In this document: positions 16,692-24,621 of the stretch, in pieces
Position numbering within the stretch: position 1 is the first letter of the stretch
Layout: each line of letters opens with the position of its first letter
From: Phenylobacterium sp.
GTDB lineage: Bacteria; Pseudomonadota; Alphaproteobacteria; Caulobacterales; Caulobacteraceae
Assembly (NCBI RefSeq): GCF_030651185.1
Contig: NZ_JAUSCJ010000022.1
Coordinates: 62,001 to 126,000 of the forward strand
Direction of reading: 5' to 3'
DNA: 64,000 nucleotides
Program-made: the position numbers and the translations under genes
The notes under the pieces: model-generated
What the model saw: the letters and a program-made list of their open reading frames with translations, nothing else
Database searches by the model: none
Told to the model about the DNA's origin: nothing

Positions 16692-18647
16692 TTAGAACTC
16701 TTCCCAGGTGTCGTCGTCGGCCTGGGGCTGGTGGGCCAGGGCGGTGTTTCCGCGGCTGACCGGCGCATGGTGCTGGGTGGTCTGGGGCCGGTGGGCCGGA
16801 GCGTGGCGCGCCGGTGCGGGGGGGGCCGCGCGGCTGACCGCAGCGCCGCCGGTGACCCGGAAGCGGCCCACCAGGCGGGCCAGTTCCTCGGCCTCGTCGG
16901 CGAGGACGCGGCTGGCGGCGGTGGACTCCTCCACCATGGCCGCGTTCTGCTGGGTCACCTGGTCCATCTGGTTGACGGCGGTGTTCACCTGGCCGAGGCC
17001 GAGCGCCTCCTCCTTGGCCGAGGCGGCGATTTCGCCCACCACGTTGGAGATTTCCCCGACCTGACGGACGATGCGCTCCAGCGCCTTGCCGGTTTCATCG
17101 ACCAGGCCCACGCCCTCGGCGACCTGTTGGGTCGAGGCCGAGATGAGCGCCTTGATCTCCTTGGCGGCTTCCGCGGAGCGTTGGGCCAAGGCCCGCACTT
17201 CGGAGGCGACCACGGCGAAGCCCTTGCCGGACTCCCCGGCGCGGGCGGCTTCAACGCCGGCGTTCAGGGCCAGCAGGTTGGTCTGGAAGGCGATCTCGTC
17301 GACCACGCCGATGATCTGGCTGATCTTGTTGGAGCCTTCCTGGATCTTGTTCATGGCCACGACGGCCTTGCGGACGATCTCGCCGGACTGTTCGGCGTCG
17401 GTCTTGGCTGAGGCGGTGGCCTCGCGACCGTGGGTGGCGCCGTCGGAGGTCTTGTTGACGGTGGCGGTGATCTCATCGAGCGCCGCGGCGGTCTCTTCCA
17501 GGGTCGCGGCCTGGTGTTCGGTGCGGCGCGACAGGTCGTCGGCCGAGTGGCTGATCTCGCCGGCGCCGGACTGGATGGAGGCCGTCGCGCTGGCGATGGC
17601 CGTCATGGCCTCTTCCAGCTTGGCAACGGCGGCGTTGAAGTCGTCGCGGAGCTTGCGGTAGTCGCCGGGGAACTCGGTATCGACGCGGTAGGTCAGGTCG
17701 CCGGAGGCCAGGGCGTCCAGGGCGCGGGCCAGGTTGGTGACGACATTGGCCTGTTCCTCGGCGATCGCCGCGGCGGCTTCGGCGTTCTGGCGGCGGGCGG
17801 ATTCCGACGTGGCCTCGGCCACCTCGTGTTCCTGGCGCAGCTTTTCCAGGTGGAGCTGGTTGTCGCGGAAGACGGTCAGGGAGGAGACGATGGCGCCCAG
17901 CTCGTCCTTGCGGGCCAAGGCGTCCAGGTTGATGGCGTTGTCGCCGCGCGAAAGGGCCTCGGTGGCGCCGGCGATCTTCTTGACGTCGCGGCGCAGGGTC
18001 AGGGTGAGGCTCATGGCCAGGGCGCCGGCGATCAGCAGGGTGGCCAGGGCGCCGATCAGGGTCGCGGTCTGGGCGGTCTTGGCGCGGGCGGCGCTGGCCG
18101 CGGCGTTGGTGTCGGTGACCTTCTGACCGGCTTCCACGATCTTGTGGAGGGTGGCGCTCATCTTGGCGTACTCCTCCTCGAAGGGCGCGGCGAAGCCGGC
18201 GGCGGTGCCGAAGTCGGCGCCGATCATGGCGCAGATCACGTCGAGGGCGTCGCGGGTGTTCTGCAGGGCCTTGATCAGGTCGTCATAGGACTTCTTCTGA
18301 TCGGCGGGGGCGGTCTTTCGGGCGGTCTCGACTTCCTTGGTGATGGAGTCGATCTCGGCCAGCATCGCCTGGGACTCGCCCTCGATCTTCTCGACCTCGA
18401 TGGAGGCGGCCTGGTGGGTCAGCAAGAAGTAGAGCTGGCCGTGAACGGCGGTGATCCGTTCCGAAACCTTCTGCATCCGCAGGCTGTTGGGCATGTCCAC
18501 CTGGACCACCTGCCGCAACTCGGCCGACTGGGCGCGTTGCAAGATGATGGCTCCGGTGGCCAGGCAGGCCAGCATCACCAGTGCGAAGGCGGGTGCGAAA
18601 CCGATCTTGATGATCAGTGGCGTATCCACGAGCCTGAAGCGCTTCAC
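16692..18647 (-). CDS. Methyl-accepting chemotaxis protein
   Basis: A 651-residue chemoreceptor. The first membrane helix is at about residues 13-35 and the second at about 190-212, with a helical periplasmic ligand domain between (about 155 residues, four-helix-bundle type). HAMP follows at about 213-265, a second HAMP-like stretch (ASGDLTYRVDTEFPGDY) at about 310, and the signalling tip at about 470-500 (DEIAFQTNLLALNAGVEAAR). The C-terminus ends TWEEF, resembling the tethering pentapeptide (NWETF in Tar/Tsr) that binds CheR/CheB. No che genes are adjacent. A strong terminator follows. Confidence 0.95.
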   Translation of the reverse strand: MKRFRLVDTPLIIKIGFAPAFALVMLACLATGAIILQRAQSAELRQVVQVDMPNSLRMQKVSERITAVHGQLYFLLTHQAASIEVEKIEGESQAMLAEIDSITKEVETARKTAPADQKKSYDDLIKALQNTRDALDVICAMIGADFGTAAGFAAPFEEEYAKMSATLHKIVEAGQKVTDTNAAASAARAKTAQTATLIGALATLLIAGALAMSLTLTLRRDVKKIAGATEALSRGDNAINLDALARKDELGAIVSSLTVFRDNQLHLEKLRQEHEVAEATSESARRQNAEAAAAIAEEQANVVTNLARALDALASGDLTYRVDTEFPGDYRKLRDDFNAAVAKLEEAMTAIASATASIQSGAGEISHSADDLSRRTEHQAATLEETAAALDEITATVNKTSDGATHGREATASAKTDAEQSGEIVRKAVVAMNKIQEGSNKISQIIGVVDEIAFQTNLLALNAGVEAARAGESGKGFAVVASEVRALAQRSAEAAKEIKALISASTQQVAEGVGLVDETGKALERIVRQVGEISNVVGEIAASAKEEALGLGQVNTAVNQMDQVTQQNAAMVEESTAASRVLADEAEELARLVGRFRVTGGAAVSRAAPPAPARHAPAHRPQTTQHHAPVSRGNTALAHQPQADDDTWEEF

Positions 18648-18798
18648 TTTGTATTCCCCCCGTAAAACACGGTTAGCGACTCGGTCACCATGCCTTCAGG
18701 TTGCTAACCAAACGTCACCGAAGTGGGGGTAGTTGCGAATTATGCCCTCCCGACATGTATAGAGTCTCCGAGAGTGCGCCTTAGGCATTCATGATTTC

Positions 18799-18849
18799 TT
18801 AACCATGAATATGATGCGCCGTATCAGACTCTCTTAACCCCGCTAGTTC
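18799..18849 (+). promoter_or_regulatory. Candidate cell-cycle promoter of the small TonB-C-like gene
   Basis: TTAACCAT (18799-18806) and TTAACC (18834-18839) resemble CtrA half-sites. GCTAGTTC (18842-18849) differs by one base from the Caulobacter housekeeping -10 GCTANAWC. Three GANTC sites, the CcrM methylation target, lie in the same intergenic region (18678, 18762 and 18827). Start of transcription near 18856 would give a leader of about 30 nt. No full TTAA-N7-TTAA is present. Confidence 0.35.
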
Positions 18850-18885
18850 ATCCTCAGATTGTCCAAATCTAGAAAGGAGTGGGGC

Positions 18886-19194
18886 ATGAAAAATATCTTC
18901 AAGATCTTGGGCGGTTGCGCCCTGGCTCTCGCCGTCGCCGGTTCGGCGTCTGCTGGGAGCTTCGAGGACAGCATGGGCCGTTGCCTGACGAAGAACGCTA
19001 ACACGCGGGACGCGGCGATTGTCATGCTGGAATGCACCGCTGACGCCGGCAAGCTCTCGGGCTGCAAGGTGCTCGAGGACAGCAAGCCGAACAAGGGCTT
19101 CGACAAGGCCGCGCTCTGCGTCGCCGAAGCGCTGCCCATGGGTTCGAAGACTGGCACCGTCAAGGTTCCGATGCGCTTCCCGGGCGGCGGCTAA
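18886..19194 (+). CDS. Small exported protein resembling a TonB C-terminal domain
   Basis: A 102-residue protein with a signal peptide (residues 1-23, cleavage near ASAGS). The mature 80 residues follow the pattern of TonB C-terminal domains: a strand with 'LECTADAGKLSGCKVLED', a GFDKAALCVAEAL helix, then a last strand TVKVPMRFPGGG like the terminal VxxPxxF of TonB_C. Four cysteines are present. Unlike TonB it has no Pro-rich spanning region and is released by the signal peptide. AGAAAGGAG precedes ATG 18886; a longer frame from 18859 lacks support. It may be a periplasmic TonB-like partner; function unproven. Confidence 0.72.
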   Translation: MKNIFKILGGCALALAVAGSASAGSFEDSMGRCLTKNANTRDAAIVMLECTADAGKLSGCKVLEDSKPNKGFDKAALCVAEALPMGSKTGTVKVPMRFPGGG

Positions 19195-19231
19195 ACCCGC
19201 AGCTCCAAGAATTCTCATTCTTGCAAATTCG

Positions 19232-19262
19232 CGCCCTCGGCCTTCCGGCCGGGGGCGTTTTT
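19232..19262 (+). terminator. Intrinsic terminator after the TonB-C-like gene
   Basis: An 11-bp GC-rich stem (19232-19242 with 19247-19257, one G-T pair), TTCC tetraloop, then TTTTT. It begins 37 nt after the stop codon. A classical rho-independent terminator. Confidence 0.85.
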
Positions 19263-19307
19263 GTATTGCGGGCTCCCCCTTTCCCGAAAACGGGGCAGGA
19301 TAAGAAC

Positions 19308-20111
19308 CTACCTGTTCACCCGCGCAATCAGCTCCATGGCGGCGGCGGGTGCGCGAACCTTGCCCTCATGGATGAAGTAACTGAACACGTCCACCGGCTG
19401 CTCGGCCGGCGCCGTGCGGTCGATCGGGGTCAGGTCCTCGGGGCAGCGACCCTGGGAATACTCGGTGAACCGCCGCGCCCACCGATCCAGCCCCTCGGGC
19501 GCGTAGCCGGTGGGAATGTCGTCGGACCCGTCGATCAGACGCGCATATACGAAGTCGGCCGTCACGTCGGCGATCATCGGATAGCGGTCGTTCTCCGAGA
19601 CGCAGATGGCCACGTTGCGGTTGCGGCACATCTTCACGAAGGCCACATCGACAAAGGTCGGATTGCGCACCTCCACCACGTGCCGCAGCTTCAGGCCCTC
19701 ATGGGTCTTGGGCAGCAGATCGAGGAAGGCCTCGAAATCGGCGGGCTCGAACTTCTTGGTGGGCATGAACTGCCAGAGGATCGGCCCCAGTCGGTCCCCC
19801 AGTTCGACGATCCCCTGGCCCAGGAACTTGCCGATCGACTCTGCCGACTGGGCCAGGATCTTGCGGTTGGTGCAGAACCGCGAGGCCTTCAGGGAAAAGA
19901 CGAAGCCCTCCGGCGTCGCCGCCTTCCATTTGGCGAAGGTCTCGGGCTTCTGGGACGAATAGTAGGTGGAGTTGATCTCGATGGAGGTGAGGTGGCGGCT
20001 GGCATAGGCGAGCTCGTCGGCCTGCTTGAGACCTTCGGGATAGAAGACCCCGCGCCAAGGCTCGAAGGTGAAACCCCCGATGCCGGCGCGAATGTAGCCT
20101 GCCTGCGCCAT
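19308..20111 (-). CDS. DUF72 (YecE-like) family protein
   Basis: A 267-residue TIM-barrel-like protein of the DUF72/YecE family, whose biochemical role is not established. Characteristic stretches are IGGFTFEPWRGVFYPEGL at the N-terminus, LTSIEINSTYYSSQKPET, FSLKASRF, GPILWQFMP and VEVRNPTF. Length fits the family. It lies 15 nt downstream of the M28 peptidase gene on the same strand, so the two may share a transcript, though no functional link is known. Confidence 0.88.
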   Translation of the reverse strand: MAQAGYIRAGIGGFTFEPWRGVFYPEGLKQADELAYASRHLTSIEINSTYYSSQKPETFAKWKAATPEGFVFSLKASRFCTNRKILAQSAESIGKFLGQGIVELGDRLGPILWQFMPTKKFEPADFEAFLDLLPKTHEGLKLRHVVEVRNPTFVDVAFVKMCRNRNVAICVSENDRYPMIADVTADFVYARLIDGSDDIPTGYAPEGLDRWARRFTEYSQGRCPEDLTPIDRTAPAEQPVDVFSYFIHEGKVRAPAAAMELIARVNR

Positions 20112-20125
20112 GCCGCCCGTCCCCC

Positions 20126-21781
20126 CTACTTGCGGGCCGCGGCGGTCTTGTCCCGCTCGGCCTTGAACTCAGACCCGGCTTTCCACTCCGGCCAAGCGCG
20201 CGAGTTGGCCAGCTTGGTTCCCAGCACCAGCAGCATGTCGGCGTTCTGGGCCGCGCCGGAGAGATCCCAGTCGGGAGAGTATTCGTCCGCCGGCTGGTGA
20301 TACCGCTCGGTGGTGTAGGCCTTCTGAAGGGCCTCCCCGCGCGCCTTGCCGCCGTTCACCAGGTCCTGGCCGCCCCCGAAGGAGATGGCCGGCACGCCAC
20401 GCTTGGCGAAGGAGAAGTGGTCGGAGCGGAAGAAGCTGCCCGCACCCGGACGCGGGTCGGGGCTGTAGGTCATGTTGTAACCCTTGGCGACCTCGATCAG
20501 ATCGTCCTGCAGGGTTAGGGGGGCGTCGCCCGAGGTGCCGAAATCCTTGGACGGCCCGTTGGTGGCGGCCCCGTCCATGTTGATGTTGGCGACCGTCGTG
20601 CCCAGGGGATAGAGCGGGTTGGCGGCATAGTATTCCGACCCCAGCAGCCCCTTTTCCTCGGCGGTGACGGCCAGGAACAGCATGGAGCGCTGGGTGCGGG
20701 GCGCGGCCGCGGCGGCGCGGCCGATCTCGATCAGCATCGACGTGCCCGAAGCGTTGTCCAGGGCCCCGTTATAGATCCGGTCGCCCTTGGCGTCGGCCAG
20801 GCCGATCCCAAGGTGGTCCCAGTGGGCGGTATAGACCACCTTGTCATCGGGATGGCTGGTCCCGGGCAGCAGGCCGACCACGTTCTTCGACACGATCTTC
20901 TTGGCGTCCACGGTGATGTCGGTGGAGAAGGTCACGCCGGTCAGGGGCACAGGCTTGAAGTCGCGGGTCTGGGCCAGCTTCTTCAGGGTCTCGAAGTCGA
21001 GGCCCGAGGCCTTGAACAGGGCCACGGTCGGATCGCGCTGGATCCAGGCCTCGATGGGGGCGTGGGCCTTGGTGGGATCCTGGCGGATGATGTCGAAGAC
21101 GGTGTTGGTGTTGGAGTTCTTCACCGTGTTCCAGCCGTAGGAGGCCGGGGCGGTTTCATGGATGACGATGAAACCCACCGCGCCCTGGCGCGCGGCCTCC
21201 TCGTACTTGTAGGTCCAGCGGCCATAATAGGTCATCGCCTTGCCGCCGAAGTCGCCGACGCCGGTCTCGAAATCAGGGTCGTTGACCAGCACCAGCGCGA
21301 TCTTGCCCTTCAGGTCATAGCCCTTGAAGTCGTCCCAGTTGCGCTCCGGCGCCTTGACGCCATAGCCGATGAAGACGACCGGCGCGTCCTTCACCGTCAC
21401 GTGGTGGGCGCCGGTCTGCGGGGCGCGGATGGCGATCTGGTCGCCCTGGGCCCACGGCTGGACCTGACCATTGACGGTCACGCTGACCTTGATGGGGTCC
21501 TTGTTGTCGAACTGGGCCAGCGGAACGTCCTGGGTCCAGGCGCGCGCGCCATCCTTCTGCAGGTCGCCGCCCGGCTGCAGGCCCACGGCCTTGAATTGCT
21601 CGGTCAGGTACTTGACCGTCTTCACTTCACCGGCGGTGGCGGGGCCGCGGCCTTCGAAGTCATCTGAGGAGAGGACTTGGATGTGGTCCGCGAGCTTCGC
21701 GGCGCTGACGCCCGCGTTGGCGGGAAGGCTGAGGGCCAAAACAGCCCACGCGGACGCGCCGGCCAGGAGGAATTGTTTCAT
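20126..21781 (-). CDS. Secreted M28-family metallopeptidase
   Basis: A 551-residue exported zinc aminopeptidase-type enzyme. The signal peptide is residues 1-23. A PA-like insert (about 130-280) precedes the catalytic domain, with the di-zinc ligands visible: YTAHWDHLG (His, Asp), GALDNASG (bridging Asp), TAEEKGLLGSEYY (Glu-Glu), NMDGA and FRSDHFSF (His). It probably trims peptides in the periplasm or outside. RBS and ATG are conventional, with the DUF72 gene following closely. Confidence 0.92.
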   Translation of the reverse strand: MKQFLLAGASAWAVLALSLPANAGVSAAKLADHIQVLSSDDFEGRGPATAGEVKTVKYLTEQFKAVGLQPGGDLQKDGARAWTQDVPLAQFDNKDPIKVSVTVNGQVQPWAQGDQIAIRAPQTGAHHVTVKDAPVVFIGYGVKAPERNWDDFKGYDLKGKIALVLVNDPDFETGVGDFGGKAMTYYGRWTYKYEEAARQGAVGFIVIHETAPASYGWNTVKNSNTNTVFDIIRQDPTKAHAPIEAWIQRDPTVALFKASGLDFETLKKLAQTRDFKPVPLTGVTFSTDITVDAKKIVSKNVVGLLPGTSHPDDKVVYTAHWDHLGIGLADAKGDRIYNGALDNASGTSMLIEIGRAAAAAPRTQRSMLFLAVTAEEKGLLGSEYYAANPLYPLGTTVANINMDGAATNGPSKDFGTSGDAPLTLQDDLIEVAKGYNMTYSPDPRPGAGSFFRSDHFSFAKRGVPAISFGGGQDLVNGGKARGEALQKAYTTERYHQPADEYSPDWDLSGAAQNADMLLVLGTKLANSRAWPEWKAGSEFKAERDKTAAARK

Positions 21782-22072
21782 GAATACACTCGAGCAAGGA
21801 CCAATTTGCCCGAGACCCTAGCGAGCCCGATGCGCGGAGGCTAGGGCGTCGCGCCCAAAAGCCCGCCGACGATGCGATCGTTCAACGTTAAATGATTATC
21901 GCGAAAAAAGTGTGGCAGAAGCGCCCCAATCGCTATGACGAAGCTTCTTTGTATCGCCGCTGCAATCTAGGGGACGACTTGCTATGATCAAGGGAGCTTC
22001 AGCTAACCGCGTCGCGCCTCCTCAAAGCCGATAAACTCGGCGGCGATTCGCGGTCTGACAACGACAGAGATC

Positions 22073-23503
22073 ATGCGCCCCGCCACATTCGTAGCCGGAC
22101 TGGCCTGTCTGACGCTTGCCGCGTGCGCTTCCGCACGCAAGCCAGACATCACCGTGCCGACCGCCTTCGAGGCGCCCCAGTCCGCCGCGACGTCAATTGC
22201 CGCTGCGGCGCTCGACCGCTGGTGGACACAGTTCAACGATCCCGTGCTCACCGCGCTGATCGAGGACGCCCTGGTCCGCGCCCCGGACTCCCGGTCGGCC
22301 GCCGCGCGGCTGGCCGAGGCGCGCGCGACCTCGTCCAACGCCCTGATCGCCTTCCTGCCGCAGGGCAATGCGGCGGGTTCGACGCGGGAAACTCACACGA
22401 CCCAGACCTCGGGCACGGTGGTCACCATCCCGGGCTTCTCCACCGACGGCGAAAGCACCGCCTCCAGCGCCACCTTGAACGTGAGCTGGGAGGTCGACCT
22501 GTTTGGCCGCATCTTCGCGGTGGCCAAGGCCGCCAAGGGCGACACCAACCAGGCGCAGGCCAGCTATGAGGGCGCGCGCGCCAGCCTGGCGGCCAACATC
22601 GCCGACACCTATTTCCTGGCTCGCGGCCAGGCCATCCAGCTTGAGGACGCCCGCGAAACCGCCCGCATCCAGCGGGGCCTGCAACAGATCGCCAATGTGC
22701 GCGCCGAGCGTGGACTGGGCTCGTCGTCGGAAGCCGACCGCGTGGCCGGCGACCTGGCCCAGGCCGAAGGCTCCGCCGCCAGCCTGGAAGCCGAGCTGAA
22801 GGCTACCCGCCGCACCTTGCTGGTGCTGGTGGGCCGGGGCGTCGACCCCCTGGCCAGCATCCCCACCCCGGCCAGCGTCGGCGAGATTCCGCCGGTTCCG
22901 GCCACGGTGCCCGGCGAACTCCTGGCCCGACGCCCGGACGTTCGCCAGGCCGAAGCCGGCGTGCGGTCGGCGGCCGGCCGCCTGACCTACGCCAAGTTCG
23001 CCTTCTTCCCGACCTTCACCCTGACCCCGGGCATCGGCCTCTCGCGCACCGAGCAGCCGGGCTTCGAGTCCTCGACTCGCAATTGGTCGATCGGGGCCGG
23101 GGTCACCCAGCCAATCCTGTCTATTCCGAAGCTTCTACAGGACCTCAAGGCCCAGAACGCCCGGACCGAACAGGCGGTCATCGCCTATGAGAAGGCGGTG
23201 CAGACCGCCTATGGCGAGGCCGATAGCGCGCTCACCCGCCTGGACGCCGACCGCCGCCGCGTCGGCCTGCTGTCCGATGGCGAGGTTCGCGCCGAGCGGG
23301 CCTATGAAGCCAGCCGTGTGCGCTACGCCGCCGGCCTCGACGACCTGACAACCGCGCTCGGGGCCGAACAGTCCTGGCGCGCCACCCGATCGGCCCTGAC
23401 CAGCGCGCAGGTTCAAGCCCTGCGCCGCGCCGTCCAGACCTACAAGGCGCTCGGAGGCGGCTGGCCCGCCACTCCGGCGCCTGCAAAGCAAGAGGCACGC
23501 TAG
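22073..23503 (+). CDS. Outer-membrane efflux lipoprotein (NodT family)
   Basis: A 476-residue TolC-like outer-membrane factor. It has a lipoprotein signal with LAAC (Cys18) and two repeated OEP domains: WWTQFNDPVLTALIEDAL near residue 44, and LARRPDVRQAEAGVRSA near 285. These are the typical NodT/OprM marks, with coiled-coil Ala/Glu-rich helices between. It forms the outer-membrane channel of the tripartite pump encoded by this gene and the next two. The adaptor start follows after only 2 nt. The 291-nt region upstream holds no local regulator. Confidence 0.93.
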   Translation: MRPATFVAGLACLTLAACASARKPDITVPTAFEAPQSAATSIAAAALDRWWTQFNDPVLTALIEDALVRAPDSRSAAARLAEARATSSNALIAFLPQGNAAGSTRETHTTQTSGTVVTIPGFSTDGESTASSATLNVSWEVDLFGRIFAVAKAAKGDTNQAQASYEGARASLAANIADTYFLARGQAIQLEDARETARIQRGLQQIANVRAERGLGSSSEADRVAGDLAQAEGSAASLEAELKATRRTLLVLVGRGVDPLASIPTPASVGEIPPVPATVPGELLARRPDVRQAEAGVRSAAGRLTYAKFAFFPTFTLTPGIGLSRTEQPGFESSTRNWSIGAGVTQPILSIPKLLQDLKAQNARTEQAVIAYEKAVQTAYGEADSALTRLDADRRRVGLLSDGEVRAERAYEASRVRYAAGLDDLTTALGAEQSWRATRSALTSAQVQALRRAVQTYKALGGGWPATPAPAKQEAR

Positions 23504-23505
23504 AC

Positions 23506-24621
23506 GTGACGAGAACCGCAACCGCCCTCACCTTCGCCCTGGTCGCGACCTTCGCCCTTGCCGGTTGCGGCAAGAAGCCGGCGACCAAGGAGACCGACGC
23601 CCAGCGCGCCCGCGCCGTTCGCGTGGTCAAGGTCGAGCCGCGCCAGATCATCGGCTCGCTCACCGCCTCGGGGGTGCTGACGCCCCGCGAGGAGGCGGCT
23701 GTCCTGCCCGAAGTCACCGGTTACCGCGTGGCGCGGGTGCTCGTCGACGCCGGCCAGTACGTCCGCGCCGGCCAGACCCTGGTCCAGCTTGATGGCGCCC
23801 TGATCGCAGCCCAGGTGGAACAGCAGGGCGCGCTCGCCGCCCAGAGCGCCATACAGGCCGAACAGGCCGAGGCTCAGGCCGCCCGCGTGAAGGGTCTCGA
23901 CGGACAGGGCGTGCTCTCCCAGGAGCAACTCGACCAGCGCCGCTTCCAGGCCCGCGCCGCGCGGGCCACCGCCAACGCCCAGGCCGCCGCCTACAAGGAC
24001 GCCCGCACCCGCGCCGGCAAGCTCGCGGTGACCGCCCCTGTCTCGGGCCTGGTTCTGGAGCGCAATGTCCGTCCCGGCGAGCTCTCGGCCGGTGGCGCGA
24101 CGCCGTGGTTCCGGATCGCCCAGGGTGGCGAGATCGAGCTGCTGGCGGAGCTCTCCGAAGAGGATCTGGCCCGGGTGCGCCCCGGACAGCGGGCCAGCGT
24201 GGTGCTTTCCACCGGAACCAGCGCCGAGGGCACGGTTCGCCTGGTCTCGCCGCAGGTCAACGCCCAGTCCAAGCTCGGCACGCTTCGCATCCGCCTTCCG
24301 GTCCGCGCCGACATCCGGTCCGGCGGCTACGGCCGGGCCCTGTTCGCCGACGCCGTGGGCCAGAGCCTGGCGGTGCCGGAAACCGCCGTGCGCTACGACG
24401 CCGACGGCGCCAGCGTCATGGTGGTCGGCGCCGATAACCGCGTAAAGCGGGTGGTCGTCCAGACAGGGCCGCGCGGCTCGGGCCTGGTCTCCCTGATCAA
24501 GGGGCCGCCGGCTGGATCCCGCGTGGTGCTGAACGCCGCGGCCTTCCTGCTGGATGGTGACATGGTGCGGCCGAGCGAAGGTCCGGTTCCCATGCCGAAG
24601 GCCGCGAGCTCCAAGAAATGA
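23506..24621 (+). CDS. RND efflux periplasmic adaptor (membrane fusion protein)
   Basis: A 371-residue lipoprotein (lipobox LAGC, Cys21) with GTG start 2 nt after the outer-membrane gene. Domains in order: the first lipoyl half (TGYRVARVLVDAGQYVRAGQTLVQLD), an alpha hairpin (about 95-160), the second lipoyl half (LAVTAPVSGLVLERNVRPGE), a beta barrel and a membrane-proximal domain. It bridges the RND pump and the NodT channel. Its stop overlaps the pump ATG by 4 nt. Confidence 0.93.
   Translation: MTRTATALTFALVATFALAGCGKKPATKETDAQRARAVRVVKVEPRQIIGSLTASGVLTPREEAAVLPEVTGYRVARVLVDAGQYVRAGQTLVQLDGALIAAQVEQQGALAAQSAIQAEQAEAQAARVKGLDGQGVLSQEQLDQRRFQARAARATANAQAAAYKDARTRAGKLAVTAPVSGLVLERNVRPGELSAGGATPWFRIAQGGEIELLAELSEEDLARVRPGQRASVVLSTGTSAEGTVRLVSPQVNAQSKLGTLRIRLPVRADIRSGGYGRALFADAVGQSLAVPETAVRYDADGASVMVVGADNRVKRVVVQTGPRGSGLVSLIKGPPAGSRVVLNAAAFLLDGDMVRPSEGPVPMPKAASSKK

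Noticed and set aside
17430..18665. 411-residue plus-strand frame opposite the chemoreceptor
   Set aside because: Gly/Val/Leu-rich antisense shadow of the MCP gene with no recognisable domain.
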